DNA of 5,137 nt from CAZGSG01 sp964528095. Lineage in GTDB: Bacteria > Bacteroidota > Bacteroidia > Chitinophagales > Chitinophagaceae. This document shows positions 4,731-5,137 of the stretch, piece by piece. The position numbers and the translations under genes are program-made. The notes under the pieces were generated by a model, which searched no databases, had not been told where the DNA came from, and saw nothing but the letters and a program-made list of their open reading frames with translations. The stretch is taken from NCBI GenBank assembly GCA_964528095.1, contig CAZGSG010000402.1, positions 1 through 5,137 of the forward strand, written 5' to 3'. Positions within the stretch are counted from its first letter, which is position 1. Each line of letters opens with the position of its first letter.

Positions 4731-5137
4731 TTATTTTATTGTTTCACCACTTCCTTTGATAATATTTTCATTAAACCATTGCCCCCACTCAGCAGGAAAC
4801 TCATAAGACAATCCCGGTTGGCGTGGGTCCACAATTCGAGGAGCAAGTCCTTTCATATTTGCAGGGTTAGTCGTAGCATTTTTTTGAGGAATTGCATATT
4901 GCTCAATCATCTGATTAAACCAAATTGGCACCTCAAATTTAACAATATTAGAATTGGGGCGAAGGCTCTTAAAATAATATGCGTGCTCCATACTTTTTGC
5001 ACTTAGATAAAACTTTGCATTTCCATTATTAATGGAAACATTCCCATTCTCAGCCACATTTACAACTGGTTTACTCGCTTTAGGAGGTACTCCCCCCTGT
5101 ACACGAAAGAAAGTAACAGTGTTATTATTCGTTGTAG
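4731..5137 (-). CDS. C-terminal toxin region of a large (Rhs/polymorphic toxin-like) protein, N-terminus outside the window
   Basis: The frame is open from the window edge and gives 134 residues to a TAA at 4731; the upstream part is missing, so the ATG/GTG codons inside it are not starts. It begins TVTFFRVQGGVPPKAS, then NAKFYLSAKSMEHAYYFKSL, IVKFEVPIWFNQMIEQYAIP, APRIVDPRQPGLSYEFP and WGQWFNENIIKGSGETIK. The short FRVQGG strand with a later SxxSMEHAxYF and KFEVP strand is reminiscent of ADP-ribosyltransferase-like toxin tips, but I would not rely on it. An alternating hydrophilic/aromatic end domain joined to a following small acidic gene is the normal layout of the variable tip of Rhs or similar polymorphic toxins. 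The core with YD/Rhs repeats cannot be seen here. It could also be a stand-alone or orphan tip module. Confidence 0.72.
   Translation of the reverse strand, partial: TTNNNTVTFFRVQGGVPPKASKPVVNVAENGNVSINNGNAKFYLSAKSMEHAYYFKSLRPNSNIVKFEVPIWFNQMIEQYAIPQKNATTNPANMKGLAPRIVDPRQPGLSYEFPAEWGQWFNENIIKGSGETIK

Overview
The window looks like accessory DNA from a member of the Bacteroidota. The DNA is AT-rich and starts generally lack strong Shine-Dalgarno sequences. It carries a single-ORF IS1-type transposase of the kind common in that phylum and a RelE/ParE toxin-antitoxin pair. The phylum is an inference from protein style; I cannot name the species. Every convincing gene lies on the minus strand, so the biological reading order runs from high to low coordinates.

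Region by region in transcription order: (1) 5137-4243 holds the C-terminal end of a large protein that enters from outside the window, probably the toxin tip of an Rhs/polymorphic toxin. Eight bases later comes a 159-residue acidic protein that fits a cognate immunity protein. Its stop codon is followed within about 15 bases by a repeat (copy D) and then a terminator. (2) 4159-3102 has no intact gene. It contains decayed coding scraps, a GC-richer patch with several long-range inverted repeats (3506-3676), and an AT-rich stretch. (3) 3101-2207 carries a second repeat copy (B) with a terminator hairpin, then an IS1-family element with an apparently intact DDE transposase; part of the repeat core (copy C) lies just upstream of its start. 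(4) 2059-1335 is a complete type II toxin-antitoxin operon with a candidate operator, 1-nt gene overlap and strong terminator. (5) 1322-967 has an internal fragment of a tRNA-Arg(UCU)-like gene. It abuts a 5'-truncated gene whose stop is followed directly by repeat copy A. (6) 925-526 encodes a small three-helix membrane protein with a terminator almost identical to the one after the immunity gene. (7) 406-74 is an unrecognised small ORF.

The main theme is a repeat of about 24 bases (about 50 bases between copies A and B), always in the same orientation. Two copies sit directly behind stop codons of probable immunity-type genes. The core resembles the terminal inverted repeat of IS1, and one partial copy lies at the head of the IS1-type transposase gene. 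Together with the truncated gene, tRNA scrap and orphan membrane gene, this suggests the 3' side of a polymorphic-toxin locus where displaced immunity cassettes accumulate and mobile DNA inserts. The cassette-boundary idea is inference; the repeats, hairpins and reading frames are seen directly.
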